A stretch of DNA of 64,000 nt from Cyanidium caldarium. Taxonomy: Eukaryota; Rhodophyta; Bangiophyceae; Cyanidiales; Cyanidiaceae. How positions within the stretch are numbered: position 1 is the first letter of the stretch; every line of letters starts with the position of its first letter. This document shows, in pieces, positions 36,974 to 45,315 of this stretch. The stretch covers positions 248,001 through 312,000 of the forward strand of contig JANCYW010000009.1 in assembly GCA_026184775.1 (NCBI GenBank). The letters are read 5' to 3'. The translations under genes and the position numbers were made by a program. The notes below the pieces were generated by a model, which was given only the letters and a program-made list of their open reading frames with translations, did no database searches and had not been told where the DNA came from.

Positions 36974-37972
36974 ATGGTTGCACTTCACGGCCGCAGCGAG
37001 GCGGCGCGGGTATTTTCGTATGTGCATGGCGTTGCGACGCGTTCTGCATGGAATTGGCGGCGTTACAGTGGCTGCCTATCTCGACGAGGACCGCGTCGTT
37101 GGCGGCTGCGGCGTGCCTTCTTCATGATGGATGCAAGTCGGCGGCGATTCCTGCTCACTGCGGGAGTGGTGTTGTCTAGTGTGCTCCATGCGCGTTTCAC
37201 GGCAGCTGCCGATAACGAACTGCGGCGACGGCAGCCGCTGACAGATTCGCGCTATGACCAGTGGGCAGCGCGGTACGATATGCTGAACGGTGGCCACGAG
37301 TCGGCGCTGCCGCGGTTTTTCGGGTTAGAGCAATTGCGTCGCGAGGCCGCTCAGGCTGCGCGCGGTGACGTGCTGGAGATTGGAATGGGTACGGGTCTGA
37401 CGCTGCCACTGTACAGTGAGAGAATGCATCTGCCCTACCATGCGAGCCCTGGCAGCGTGGACACTGACTCGATCCATCGAGTGGTGGGCATCGATGCCAG
37501 TGCCGGCATGTTGCGAGAAGCACGACGACGACGGCAGGCGTTGCCGAAAGCGCAGCGGGACCAGGTCACGCTGCTGCAAGCGGATGCATCGGAGCGCTTG
37601 CCGTTTGAGGATGCGTCGTTTGATGTGGCGGTGATGCTGTATGTTTTAAGCGTGGCGGATGATCCCGGACAGATTCTCCGCGAATCGCTGCGCGTCTTGC
37701 GCCCTGGCGGGCACATTGTGGTGGCGGACCACGTCCGCTCGTACTTGCCCCTCGTTGCCGCGTATCAAAACGTCACCGCCGACGCGGTTCGCGCCCTCTC
37801 CAAGGGCTGCCGCTGGAATCTCGACCTCGAACGCTTGCTGCATGTTGCCGCCGGCGATCAGATACAAGTGGCCAGCCGCAAACGCATTCTCGGCGGCACT
37901 GTGGAGCTGATTATTGCGCGACTTTGTCTCCCGCCACAGCCAGCACCAGCATCTCCTCTTGCTCGGTTATGA
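36974..37972 (+). CDS. SAM-dependent methyltransferase with twin-arginine signal (plastid lumen candidate)
   Basis: About 332 aa. The N-terminus looks bipartite: an Arg/Ala/Ser-rich leader of about 50 residues, then SRRRFLLTAGVVLSSVLH, a twin-arginine motif plus hydrophobic core, then an Ala-x-Ala cleavage region (ARFTAAA). The remainder is a class I methyltransferase: VLEIGMGTGLTLPLY (motif I), VVGIDASAGML, FDVAVMLYVLSVADDP and LRVLRPGGHIVVADHV. The closest general look is the UbiE/METTL7-type Methyltransf_11 family; the substrate is unknown. Thylakoid Tat targeting is inferred from the leader. The stop overlaps the convergent coiled-coil gene by 62 bp. Confidence 0.8.
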   Translation: MVALHGRSEAARVFSYVHGVATRSAWNWRRYSGCLSRRGPRRWRLRRAFFMMDASRRRFLLTAGVVLSSVLHARFTAAADNELRRRQPLTDSRYDQWAARYDMLNGGHESALPRFFGLEQLRREAAQAARGDVLEIGMGTGLTLPLYSERMHLPYHASPGSVDTDSIHRVVGIDASAGMLREARRRRQALPKAQRDQVTLLQADASERLPFEDASFDVAVMLYVLSVADDPGQILRESLRVLRPGGHIVVADHVRSYLPLVAAYQNVTADAVRALSKGCRWNLDLERLLHVAAGDQIQVASRKRILGGTVELIIARLCLPPQPAPASPLARL

Positions 37973-39011
37973 TGCGACGTCTGAGCTCGAGCTGGTGTCG
38001 CAGCCATGCGCACTCGTCCTGCAACGCAGTCATGGAAAGCTGCTCGGCGTGGCTGCCGGGAATGCCAGCGCTGCCTCGCCTCTGGTGCGTTTGCTCCCGC
38101 AGCTGTTTCAAGAGGGCGTACAGGTGCCTGTCAACGGCAACAAGGTCGCCCGCGTTGCCGATGCCGGCGATATTCGCCTTCTCGTCCTCAACGACCGGAT
38201 GCGCTGTGGCGTTTGGCGAGAGCACGATGCTCTGGAGCTCGACTTGAACCATCTGCACCGTCTCCCACAGCAGCGCGTTCTGTTGCGTGGCTCGGTCGAG
38301 TTCATTGACGTCGCCCTGTTGGATGCCGACGCCCACCGCCTCAGAGCCTAGTGGCTGGTCGCCTGATGGCGATACCACCTTGGCAGCTCCGACATTCGCA
38401 ACAGACCGCGGCTGCAGTCTCGGCTTGGTCTGCCGTATCTCGAGTCGGCGCATGCGGTGCGCCTGCACGTTGATTTCGTCTGCCAGTCGGGCGTTGTCGA
38501 CGCGCAGCGTTTCGGCTCGGGCTAGCGCCGCCCGCAGTGCTGCTTGACTGCGCTCCAACTCGAGCTCCAGCTGCGCCACTCGCTTGCGGAGCTGCTGCTC
38601 CCGTGCGAGCGCCGCGTGGTCGATGCGTCGAATCTCCCGGTTGTCGTCGTGGATTTGCTTGCGCAGCGCACTAATCTGGGCGCAGCTGTAGTTTTGTCGC
38701 TCGGCGGTGCTCTCGACATCACGCAGTAGGCGATAAATCACGTTCAGCGCCGCCGCCAGTGCCTCCTCCACCCGCCCTTGATCGACGCCTTTTGAAGGCG
38801 GCTGTTCCACAGTCTCCACGAGTGGTTCGCCACAGTTCTGGCGCGCCGCCAGCGGTCGTGCTGGCCGCGTCAGCTTCTCATCGAACGCTGGTTTCGGCGG
38901 CCGCAACGACGGTCGGTATCCCAGCGAGGCCAGGCTGTCGTTCAGAAACGCCGTGCATGCCGACAAGGAGTTGGTCGTGCAGAACTCACTCACGCCAGAT
39001 GGCTCTTTCAT
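37911..39011 (-). CDS. ADIP/SSX2IP/Msd1-type coiled-coil protein
   Basis: About 366 aa from ATG 39011. The N-terminal SEFCTTNSLSACTAFLNDSL then ASLGYRPSL matches the ADIP family start (FCTEDNLEECIQYLDQEL then V-x-x-G-F-x-S-L). A helix VEEALAAALNVIYRLLRDVE and a long coiled coil (ISALRKQIHDDNREIRRIDH...) follow in the family order. Animal SSX2IP and fission-yeast Msd1 anchor microtubule minus ends at centrosomes or spindle poles. Red algae have no centrioles, so a spindle-pole role is inferred. Head to head, at distance, with the bZIP gene. Confidence 0.68.
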   Translation of the reverse strand: MKEPSGVSEFCTTNSLSACTAFLNDSLASLGYRPSLRPPKPAFDEKLTRPARPLAARQNCGEPLVETVEQPPSKGVDQGRVEEALAAALNVIYRLLRDVESTAERQNYSCAQISALRKQIHDDNREIRRIDHAALAREQQLRKRVAQLELELERSQAALRAALARAETLRVDNARLADEINVQAHRMRRLEIRQTKPRLQPRSVANVGAAKVVSPSGDQPLGSEAVGVGIQQGDVNELDRATQQNALLWETVQMVQVELQSIVLSPNATAHPVVEDEKANIAGIGNAGDLVAVDRHLYALLKQLREQTHQRRGSAGIPGSHAEQLSMTALQDECAWLRHQLELRRRIITEQEEMLVLAVAGDKVAQ

Positions 39012-39947
39012 GTTTTTGCCTCGGCCAGCGACGTGACGCCCATCGGGCTGCAGCGTGCGGCCAGCCCCCTGGGGCAAAACACCGCCACGCAAACCTGCTG
39101 AGAGCGCAGGGGTGAATCGAAAATTTTTCGAAACGGTCATCCGGCCGAAAAAAAACCGGAATGGTCCACCAGACTGCCAGTCGGTCGACATTCCCACCCA
39201 CACGGTATGTTGAAGCGCGCTTGCCCAGTATGCGCCCTCAATGCAAGGACACCTCTACTGAGAGTGATAACACAGTATGTCGGCGGAGGTGGCGCCATGC
39301 GCCTTGGGTGTCTCCGCAGGGAGACATAGTTTTACCGAAGGATCTCGACGCCTCTCACCGCCCGCCTGCAACGCTGAGACGGCCTTGAGAGCACCCATCT
39401 TTGGGATGTTGCTCCACAGAGAATGACTAACAGTGCTCCTCAGAGCATCCTGTTGCTAAGGCTACCGTGTCTCACTGCTTTGACTGCCCACAATTCCGGG
39501 CTCGACCGTCACTTTCTCTCCAGCACAGCAGCGCGCACCCTTGCTCCGCAACCACACACTCGCGTCGGCAAGTGCGCCCTACCCACTCTGCCGGGAGCGC
39601 ACCAGTTCTTATCCTCATCTCTCGTGCACCCCGCCATTCCCTCCCGCCTCCGGCCGCAACGTCAGCGTTGCACCGCCCCGTCACAGCCGTCGCCCACCGC
39701 ATGATCCTCCCCAACCGTGACTGCCTCTCCTGCGTGAATAGACTTCGATAAGCACGTGGCACGCGCCCACTCGAGCACGCTATACAGCCCACGTGCAGGC
39801 GCTAAACTGGGCATCGGCCAGGAAGGCGAACACGTGGCACGCCCAGCGGCATTTTGCCTGCAATGTGCCAGCGTTCGCCGCTTCAGACTCGCGGGTAAGC
39901 GCCCGTTGCGGAAGACGACGTGCAAACGTGCCAAGAAGCGCGAAAGT
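39012..39947. promoter_or_regulatory. 936-bp divergent region with three CACGTG boxes and paired hairpins
   Basis: Lies between the leftward coiled-coil gene and the rightward bZIP gene. CACGTG (G-box/E-box) occurs at 39753-39758, 39790-39795 and 39831-39836; the first and third share the longer CACGTGGCACGC. Two hairpins lie further left: 39389-39414 (GAGCA-CCCA...TGGG...TGCTC) and 39431-39452 (CAG-GCTC...GAGC-CTG), separated by a linker containing AGAGAA. No gene was found. Confidence 0.55.
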
Positions 39948-41393
39948 ATGCCCAAACGCGCGAGTGCGGCAGATGGTGCTGGCGGGGGCGGGGGCGCCTC
40001 TGGTAGCGAGGGCGGAGAAGGCGTGGACGAGCGCCGAACGCGGTTGCGGAGCTCGTTGCGGCCATCCGGAGACGCTCTGCGTGCAATGGGCGCGGGCGGG
40101 ACAGAGGGTACAGTGCCGACAGCAGCGGCGGCCGTATTCGCGTCCATGGCGAGCGGCATGGAGGCGTCGGAGCGTCCGCGGCAGACGCGTCGGGAGCGAA
40201 GGGTGAGTTTCGAGAATTTGGACTTTAGCGACCTGCCGCCGATAGTGAGCGCGGGCGACGTGTCCACTCCGGCGATGCCAACACTGTCTCAGGGTGAGTT
40301 GATGGTCGGGGCGCATGGCTCGTTGGAAGTGGCGGCGAACGCGATAACGCCGAGGATTCTGGCGGCGATACAGGAGCAGCAACAGCAGCACGAGTTGGCC
40401 GCGATGCCGCCGCCGCAGACGCCGACGAGACTGACGATGGAGCCGCCGGAGCTGGAGACTCCGCGAGGGCCATCACGTCTGGCGCCCGAGCTGAGACAGC
40501 CCGATCCTGCTGAGGTGCCGGGCGAGTTGCTCGGCACGCCATCGACCACCGACACCACCTGCAATGCGTTGCAGAAATGCCGTGAGAACGCGCGGCAGCT
40601 GAGCTTGGCGTTTATTCGGGAACGCCGCAGGGCGACCTCAGATCCACAAGGCCGCGGTCGTGCAGCGGTGCTGGACAGCAAATACGCCGACAGCGACGAG
40701 GCCAGCGTCATGTCGCCGTCGACACGACGCAGCGCCAAGAACCGAGAAACGGCCGCCGTGTCACGTTACCGGAAGCGAGTCTACATGGAAAGCCTGGAGG
40801 AGACGGTGATGAATTTGGAACGGCAGTGCGTGGAGCTGAGTCGCGACAACACCATGTTGCAGCGACAAATTGAACTACTGTATCGGCAGATGGCCCGGAG
40901 CGAGGCGCTCTCCGCATTGGAGAGGGGCGACATGCACGCTGGCGCGGAGGCGGCGCCCGATGCATCCAACTCGCTGTACGCCACTGCCGGCACACCGTTA
41001 GAAGGGCTGGAGTCCGGCGAGGCGAAAATGCATGCCGCCGAACTGCCGCCGAGAGCGGCGTCGACGGCAGCGGCCGCTGCGGGGCGCGAGCACGACACCG
41101 CGCTGGAGGGGCATTTGCGCATGCTGCTGGCCAAGTGCGGCATTTACGGCGAGCGCGCCAGTGCTGCCATAACCGCCGCCGTGGCCGCCACCCGCACCGA
41201 CTCGGAGGCGTCGCAAGCGTTGCGCTACGCGCTGTCGCTCTCGCTCGGAGGCGCGTCTGCCTCCCAGGAAATGGGCGCCATACCGACCACGACCTCGCTG
41301 AACGTGGGCGCGGATGCGGATATGGCTTATACAACGGCCACGACGACCGGCAGCGACCCCATCGCTGACTCCAATTTAAAAAACTTTGACTAG
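39948..41393 (+). CDS. bZIP transcription factor
   Basis: About 481 aa. The basic region SAKNRETAAVSRYRKRVYME (N-x7-R spacing: N-R-E-T-A-A-V-S-R) is followed by a leucine-zipper heptad series (LEETVMNLERQCVELSRDNT then MLQRQIELLYRQM). The flanks are Ala/Gly/Ser-rich and disordered. The N-x-x-A-A-x-x-S-R core differs from the usual S at the fourth place but keeps the DNA-contact Asn and Arg. ATG 39948 is used; no earlier in-frame ATG is well supported. Three CACGTG boxes lie 110-195 bp upstream, a plausible bZIP site and hence possible autoregulation. Confidence 0.88.
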   Translation: MPKRASAADGAGGGGGASGSEGGEGVDERRTRLRSSLRPSGDALRAMGAGGTEGTVPTAAAAVFASMASGMEASERPRQTRRERRVSFENLDFSDLPPIVSAGDVSTPAMPTLSQGELMVGAHGSLEVAANAITPRILAAIQEQQQQHELAAMPPPQTPTRLTMEPPELETPRGPSRLAPELRQPDPAEVPGELLGTPSTTDTTCNALQKCRENARQLSLAFIRERRRATSDPQGRGRAAVLDSKYADSDEASVMSPSTRRSAKNRETAAVSRYRKRVYMESLEETVMNLERQCVELSRDNTMLQRQIELLYRQMARSEALSALERGDMHAGAEAAPDASNSLYATAGTPLEGLESGEAKMHAAELPPRAASTAAAAAGREHDTALEGHLRMLLAKCGIYGERASAAITAAVAATRTDSEASQALRYALSLSLGGASASQEMGAIPTTTSLNVGADADMAYTTATTTGSDPIADSNLKNFD

Positions 41394-41425
41394 ATCGGCG
41401 GCAACCGACGACTGCCCCCGCCGTG

Positions 41426-41539
41426 TGACCTCGGCCTCTGCCTAACCAAAAACATTCACCACCTTGCCCGGCAAGCGATTGCTGCGCTTCTCAGCTGACC
41501 TCGGTTTCTACCTAACCAAAAATATTCACCACCTTGCCC
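41426..41539. repeat. Tandem duplication of the V-ATPase d gene terminus
   Basis: Two 44-bp units, 41426-41469 and 41496-41539, lie 70 bp apart and match at 40 of 44 positions. The right-hand unit contains the last codons and stop of the V-ATPase d gene (KVVNIFG-stop on the minus strand); the left-hand unit repeats the same codons as KVVNVFG-stop. All four differences are transitions. Confidence 0.85.
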
Positions 41540-42564
41540 AAATGCGCACGCTGCCGCTGGGCAATGCACTCCGCCAGCCACACCAGGTTGCGCACTTCCT
41601 GTTCGCGCAACCGAAAGTATGCGTAGAAGACGCCGTAGTGAAACTGCTGGTCGAAGGCCTCGCGCAGCAGCTTCACCTCGTGCTCGAAGAACTCGTCTTC
41701 CAAACTGCGCTCCGGATGGTCGGCTGCCCGCTGGAACAGCGCGCGAAACACGGGGCTGCGGTCCAGCGCCACGGCCACCGCCGGCTCATCATCCGCCCGA
41801 GCCAGTAGGTGCACGATCTCGGCGTCGAGACTGTTCGGCACATGGGGAAACAGTGCCGCCCGCTGCTCCTTGGTCAGATCGGTGCCTAGCGAGTTGAGCG
41901 TGATGTTGACGATACGCCGGCCAGCCTCGAAGCCGAGAACCGGCGCCATGACTTGCGCGGTGATACCGCCTATGCGCCGCGCGCACAAGTCCGCAAAGTC
42001 CTCCAGGTACGCCTTGTACAACAGATTGCGAATGATCTCGATGTTGAGCTCGCTGAGGTCCTGGATGGACACACAATCCACAAAGTAGGAGGCCAGCGGG
42101 GTGTCCACAATCACATCCCGATACAGCTCCTCGGGCGTGGCCACGATAGACAGCGTGCCCATGCCCTCAAACATGCCCAACGGGTGACACTTGTCGATCA
42201 GGTCCGACAGCTCGCGGTTGCGCAAAGCACCGGTGATGAGCAACACCAGGTTGTCGATCATGTAAGGGTAAGTGAGATAGTCCAGAAAGGTAGCCAGGGG
42301 CTCGTACGCGCTGCTACGAATGCCCGCAAAGTCGCTCACGATACGCTCCGTGAGTCGCGTCACTAGCGCCGCCGTCTGCAGCGGCACCGGCTCGTTCTGC
42401 AGGTAGGGCGCGTAATCGGTCCCGTTCAGGGTCATGCGAATGTCCTCGGTGGTCTCGCACTGCATGATATTGTTGTACTCGGAAGCCGTTAGGATGGACG
42501 CCCGTAAGCCGCGCATCATGGCCTCCAAGTAGCCGTCGCTGGCGTTGAACGTGAGCATCTCCAT
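41512..42564 (-). CDS. VMA6: V-type ATPase V0 subunit d
   Basis: 350 aa from ATG 42564, the usual family length. MEMLTFNASDGYLEAMMRGL, YNNIMQCETTEDIRMTLNGT, DYAPYLQNEP, LTYPYMIDNLVLLITG, CHPLGMFEGMGTLSI and YFVDCVSIQDLSELNIEII are standard VMA6 segments. Subunit d couples the central rotor of V1 to the proteolipid ring in vacuolar and endosomal membranes. The frame is open upstream but begins with GTG; ATG 42564 (or 42558) fits the family N-terminus. Its final codons are duplicated downstream. Confidence 0.96.
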   Translation of the reverse strand: MEMLTFNASDGYLEAMMRGLRASILTASEYNNIMQCETTEDIRMTLNGTDYAPYLQNEPVPLQTAALVTRLTERIVSDFAGIRSSAYEPLATFLDYLTYPYMIDNLVLLITGALRNRELSDLIDKCHPLGMFEGMGTLSIVATPEELYRDVIVDTPLASYFVDCVSIQDLSELNIEIIRNLLYKAYLEDFADLCARRIGGITAQVMAPVLGFEAGRRIVNITLNSLGTDLTKEQRAALFPHVPNSLDAEIVHLLARADDEPAVAVALDRSPVFRALFQRAADHPERSLEDEFFEHEVKLLREAFDQQFHYGVFYAYFRLREQEVRNLVWLAECIAQRQRAHLGKVVNIFG

Positions 42565-42864
42565 CTCGACGAAGTCGTACGATAGCACGGCTGCCGTGGA
42601 CGATCCCTTCGAGTCGGGACAAGGTAACCGCCGCAGTGGTCACGAACCGCCGTCAGATGCCACAGCTCTAGCCAAAAAAAACTCCTGTGCCGTGTGCGCT
42701 ACCAGGCGTTCACCCTTGATAGGACCCCCTCATCGCAGTGCACTCCCCACAGACCCGTCTCTCTGCCCGCGTTTTCCAACGCCCCCCTCGGGATGCCGCT
42801 GCGACGAGCGCGACGCGAGTGCGGTTTCGTGTAGTTCACGCGTTGTCGACGGGGGCGTTCGCTC
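42565..42864. promoter_or_regulatory. Divergent promoter region V-ATPase d / guanine deaminase
   Basis: 300 bp between two start codons. A run of eight A lies near 42675-42682. A minus-strand TGGTAGCGC sequence beside it recalls a tRNA D-loop but no tRNA can be built around it. Confidence 0.4.
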
Positions 42865-43473
42865 ATGGGGTGCGAGGAAGACGGCGGTGATGGTATCGGA
42901 AGAAAAGAAGATTTTCCAGGGTGCGGTGCAGCGGCATCAACTATCCCAGCGCCAGCAACGCCGCAAAGTCTGCTAACACTGGCCATAGAGGAGGCGTGCC
43001 GGGGGGTGCAGGCGGCGCACGGCGGTCCGTTCGGGGCGCTGGTGGTGCGTCCAGTGAGCGGAGCGCCGTCGAGTGGTCGCGACGCGGAGGTGGCCGTGCT
43101 GGCGCAGTGTCACAACGAGGCTGTGCGGCAGCTGGATCCGACGGCACACGCGGAGGTGGTGGCCATACGGACGGCGTGTCGGCGGCTGGGGACGCGGAAG
43201 CTGGACGGCTGCGTGCTGTACACGTCGTGTTATCCGTGCCCTATGTGCCTGTGTGCCATTCTCTGGTCTGGCATTCGACACGTATACTATGCGGCAACGA
43301 GTGCGGAGGCGAGCCGGGCCGGCTTTGACGATGGCAGGTTTTCCAGCGCCCTGCAGGCGCAACCGCAGCTGGTCCAGCTCTGCACGCTGCAGCACGTTGA
43401 GCACGCTCGGGCGCGAGCGCCGTTCGAGGCTTACCGAGCTGCGGTGAATAGTGGCCGCCTTGAGCCCTATTAG
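42865..43473 (+). CDS. Guanine deaminase (cytidine-deaminase fold)
   Basis: About 202 aa. The zinc and catalytic residues are intact: the HAE of DPTAHAEVVAIRTACRRLG and the CxxC of LYTSCYPCPMCLCAILWSGI, followed by HVYYAATSAEASRAGFDD. The wording is close to bacterial and plant guanine deaminase (GuaD/GDA), which converts guanine to xanthine; the C-terminal FEAYRAA segment also fits. The more distant tRNA-adenosine and deoxycytidylate deaminases are less likely. The N-terminal 30 residues are low-complexity. A bacterial-type enzyme, but common in plants and algae. Confidence 0.85.
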   Translation: MGCEEDGGDGIGRKEDFPGCGAAASTIPAPATPQSLLTLAIEEACRGVQAAHGGPFGALVVRPVSGAPSSGRDAEVAVLAQCHNEAVRQLDPTAHAEVVAIRTACRRLGTRKLDGCVLYTSCYPCPMCLCAILWSGIRHVYYAATSAEASRAGFDDGRFSSALQAQPQLVQLCTLQHVEHARARAPFEAYRAAVNSGRLEPY

Positions 43474-43710
43474 GAGCAGAGAGACCGGTAGGTGCATAGG
43501 TAGGGATGGCATGTGCACAACGAGCCATCTTGCAACATTTTGTCCGAGAGGGACAGATTTGCGAACCGTCCGTCAGCTGCAATGGATGCGTAGGATATGC
43601 GCCCGCTCACCAAGAATACTGCTTTGCACAGCACCTCTTACCTAGGTACGGAAGCTGACGCAACTGGCACTCATCTGCACACCGTGCCCGTTTCTTCGTG
43701 TCGCCGCATT

Positions 43711-45150
43711 TCAGGCGGCACGCTGGGCCAGCTGATAAAACGCGCGAACTGTGTAGAGGAACGAGCCGACGGCGGCACTCAGGCCGATCGCGTAGACGAC
43801 CGTGTCGAGGCGTTCGCGAACGCCGCCGCCGCCGCCGCCGAGCCAAGCGCTCGGCCATCGTTTTCGTCTCGATGGCGCTGCCGGCTCGGCATCCGCGCTG
43901 GCGGCCATGCGTGCGGCCACCACGTGCGCTCCGCGCAGGCCGAGGTCTTCGGCCAACACCACGCGGACCGGAATGCGCGCCAACACCGGGCTGACGCGAC
44001 CCTTGCTGCGGAAGCGCTCCATAAAGTCCGACTTTCCGGTCGACAGCCACTCCAAGTTCTTGGGCGCGATGCCGCCGGTGATGTACAGGCCGCCAAACGG
44101 CAGATACTTGAGGGCCACGTTGCCGCATTCAGAGCCGTACGCGTCCATCATGATTTTCATGGCTTGCGAGCACAGGGCGCACTCGTAAGCGTACTTGGCG
44201 ATGGCCGCGGCTCCGTCCGCCGCCTCCAGGATCGCCTCGTCGATTCGCGGCGTAACCTTGTCCGGGAACGCCTGACGCAGAAACTCGTACACATTCACCA
44301 GACCGCGACCGCTGACAATGCGCTCCACGGAAACGCGGTTGCCGCTCTCGCTAAACTTGTGCTGCAAAAAGAGCAACATATCCGTCTCCAACTCGGTGGT
44401 GGGCGCAAACTCCACGTGGCCGCCCTCAGTGGGATACGCATCGTAACCGAACTGCAACGACGATGCGGGTGGGCCGGAGTTGTGGGCTGCATCCAACGCG
44501 TTCGAGTTTTGCTGCTGGCGCGTGCCGCCGGCAGGTGAATCGCTCAACGCAGATGCCGACAGCGTCAAGTAACACTCGCCCAATCCGGTTCCGGCGCCCA
44601 CGCAGGCCATCGGGGCGCCGGCCACGGGCTCCCCGGCTTGCAACAAATAACACTCGTTGCGCTCATCCAGCGTCAGCAGTCCGTAGCCGTTGGCCACAAA
44701 ATCGTTCACAAACCGCGCCTGCCGTACGCTCAGCGCGTCGCGCAACTCGGCCGCGTCCAGAATCCACTGCTTGCGGTTCGTGAAATCCACCCGGTCGCCC
44801 GTGACCGGTCCGGCCACCGCAAAACACACCGACACGATCAGATCGCCGCCACCCACCAGCGACACCCCCGATTCGCGAAGAAACGTGTGCACCAGATCGT
44901 GAAACTGCTCAAAGTCGTCGTTACGGTACGCCGCCCGGTGCACACACGCCTGCTGCGTCGGATCGCTGGCCATCGACGCATCGTACAACGCCATCCGCGC
45001 ATTGGTGCCGCCGATATCCCCAGCCACCAACAGCTTCCGCATAGGCACTTTCGGGATAGAGTCCCGGTGCGCCAGGAGCCCACGCTCGATGCAGGGCGGC
45101 AGGCGCTCGCGGAGAGCGCCCGTGCAGTTGTCCCGAACGGCGTTGCACAT
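43711..45150 (-). CDS. GLK: Bacterial-type glucokinase with a C-terminal membrane anchor
   Basis: About 479 aa from ATG 45150 (443 aa from ATG 45042). The phosphate loop LLVAGDIGGTNARMALYD, the segment VCFAVAGPVTGDRVDFTN, FVNDFVANGYGLL, the adenosine-site VGAGTGLGECYL, EGGHVEF and GGLYITGGIAPKN identify the ROK-independent bacterial GlcK (COG0837) family, which phosphorylates glucose. The last 35 residues hold a hydrophobic span (TVVYAIGLSAAVGSFLYTV) after a low-complexity Gly linker, so the protein appears tail-anchored; ordinary GlcK ends soon after the GG[I/V]A region. Anchoring at the outer mitochondrial or plastid membrane is a guess. Confidence 0.9.
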   Translation of the reverse strand: MCNAVRDNCTGALRERLPPCIERGLLAHRDSIPKVPMRKLLVAGDIGGTNARMALYDASMASDPTQQACVHRAAYRNDDFEQFHDLVHTFLRESGVSLVGGGDLIVSVCFAVAGPVTGDRVDFTNRKQWILDAAELRDALSVRQARFVNDFVANGYGLLTLDERNECYLLQAGEPVAGAPMACVGAGTGLGECYLTLSASALSDSPAGGTRQQQNSNALDAAHNSGPPASSLQFGYDAYPTEGGHVEFAPTTELETDMLLFLQHKFSESGNRVSVERIVSGRGLVNVYEFLRQAFPDKVTPRIDEAILEAADGAAAIAKYAYECALCSQAMKIMMDAYGSECGNVALKYLPFGGLYITGGIAPKNLEWLSTGKSDFMERFRSKGRVSPVLARIPVRVVLAEDLGLRGAHVVAARMAASADAEPAAPSRRKRWPSAWLGGGGGGVRERLDTVVYAIGLSAAVGSFLYTVRAFYQLAQRAA

Positions 45151-45315
45151 CGAATCAGAGGACGTCACGCGCACGCATTCGGTCACACAAGGGATCAGTC
45201 TGGTGGGGCGTTGCGTGCGAGGCTCGTTCCGGTGCTCCGACTTGACCACGGTGATCGCGTCGCCAACCGAAACAGCACCCGTCGGTCACGCCACTGGCAG
45301 GCGTTGTTGAGCAGT

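Noticed and set aside
42665-42720. Possible permuted tRNA 5' half (TGGTAGCGC before a run of T on the minus strand)
   Set aside because: Conserved A14 is missing, the anticodon stem cannot be paired, and no 3' half is present nearby.
44638-45315. Upstream extension of the MECR frame
   Set aside because: It is antisense to the conserved glucokinase domain and begins without ATG; ATG 45316 gives a proper N-terminus.
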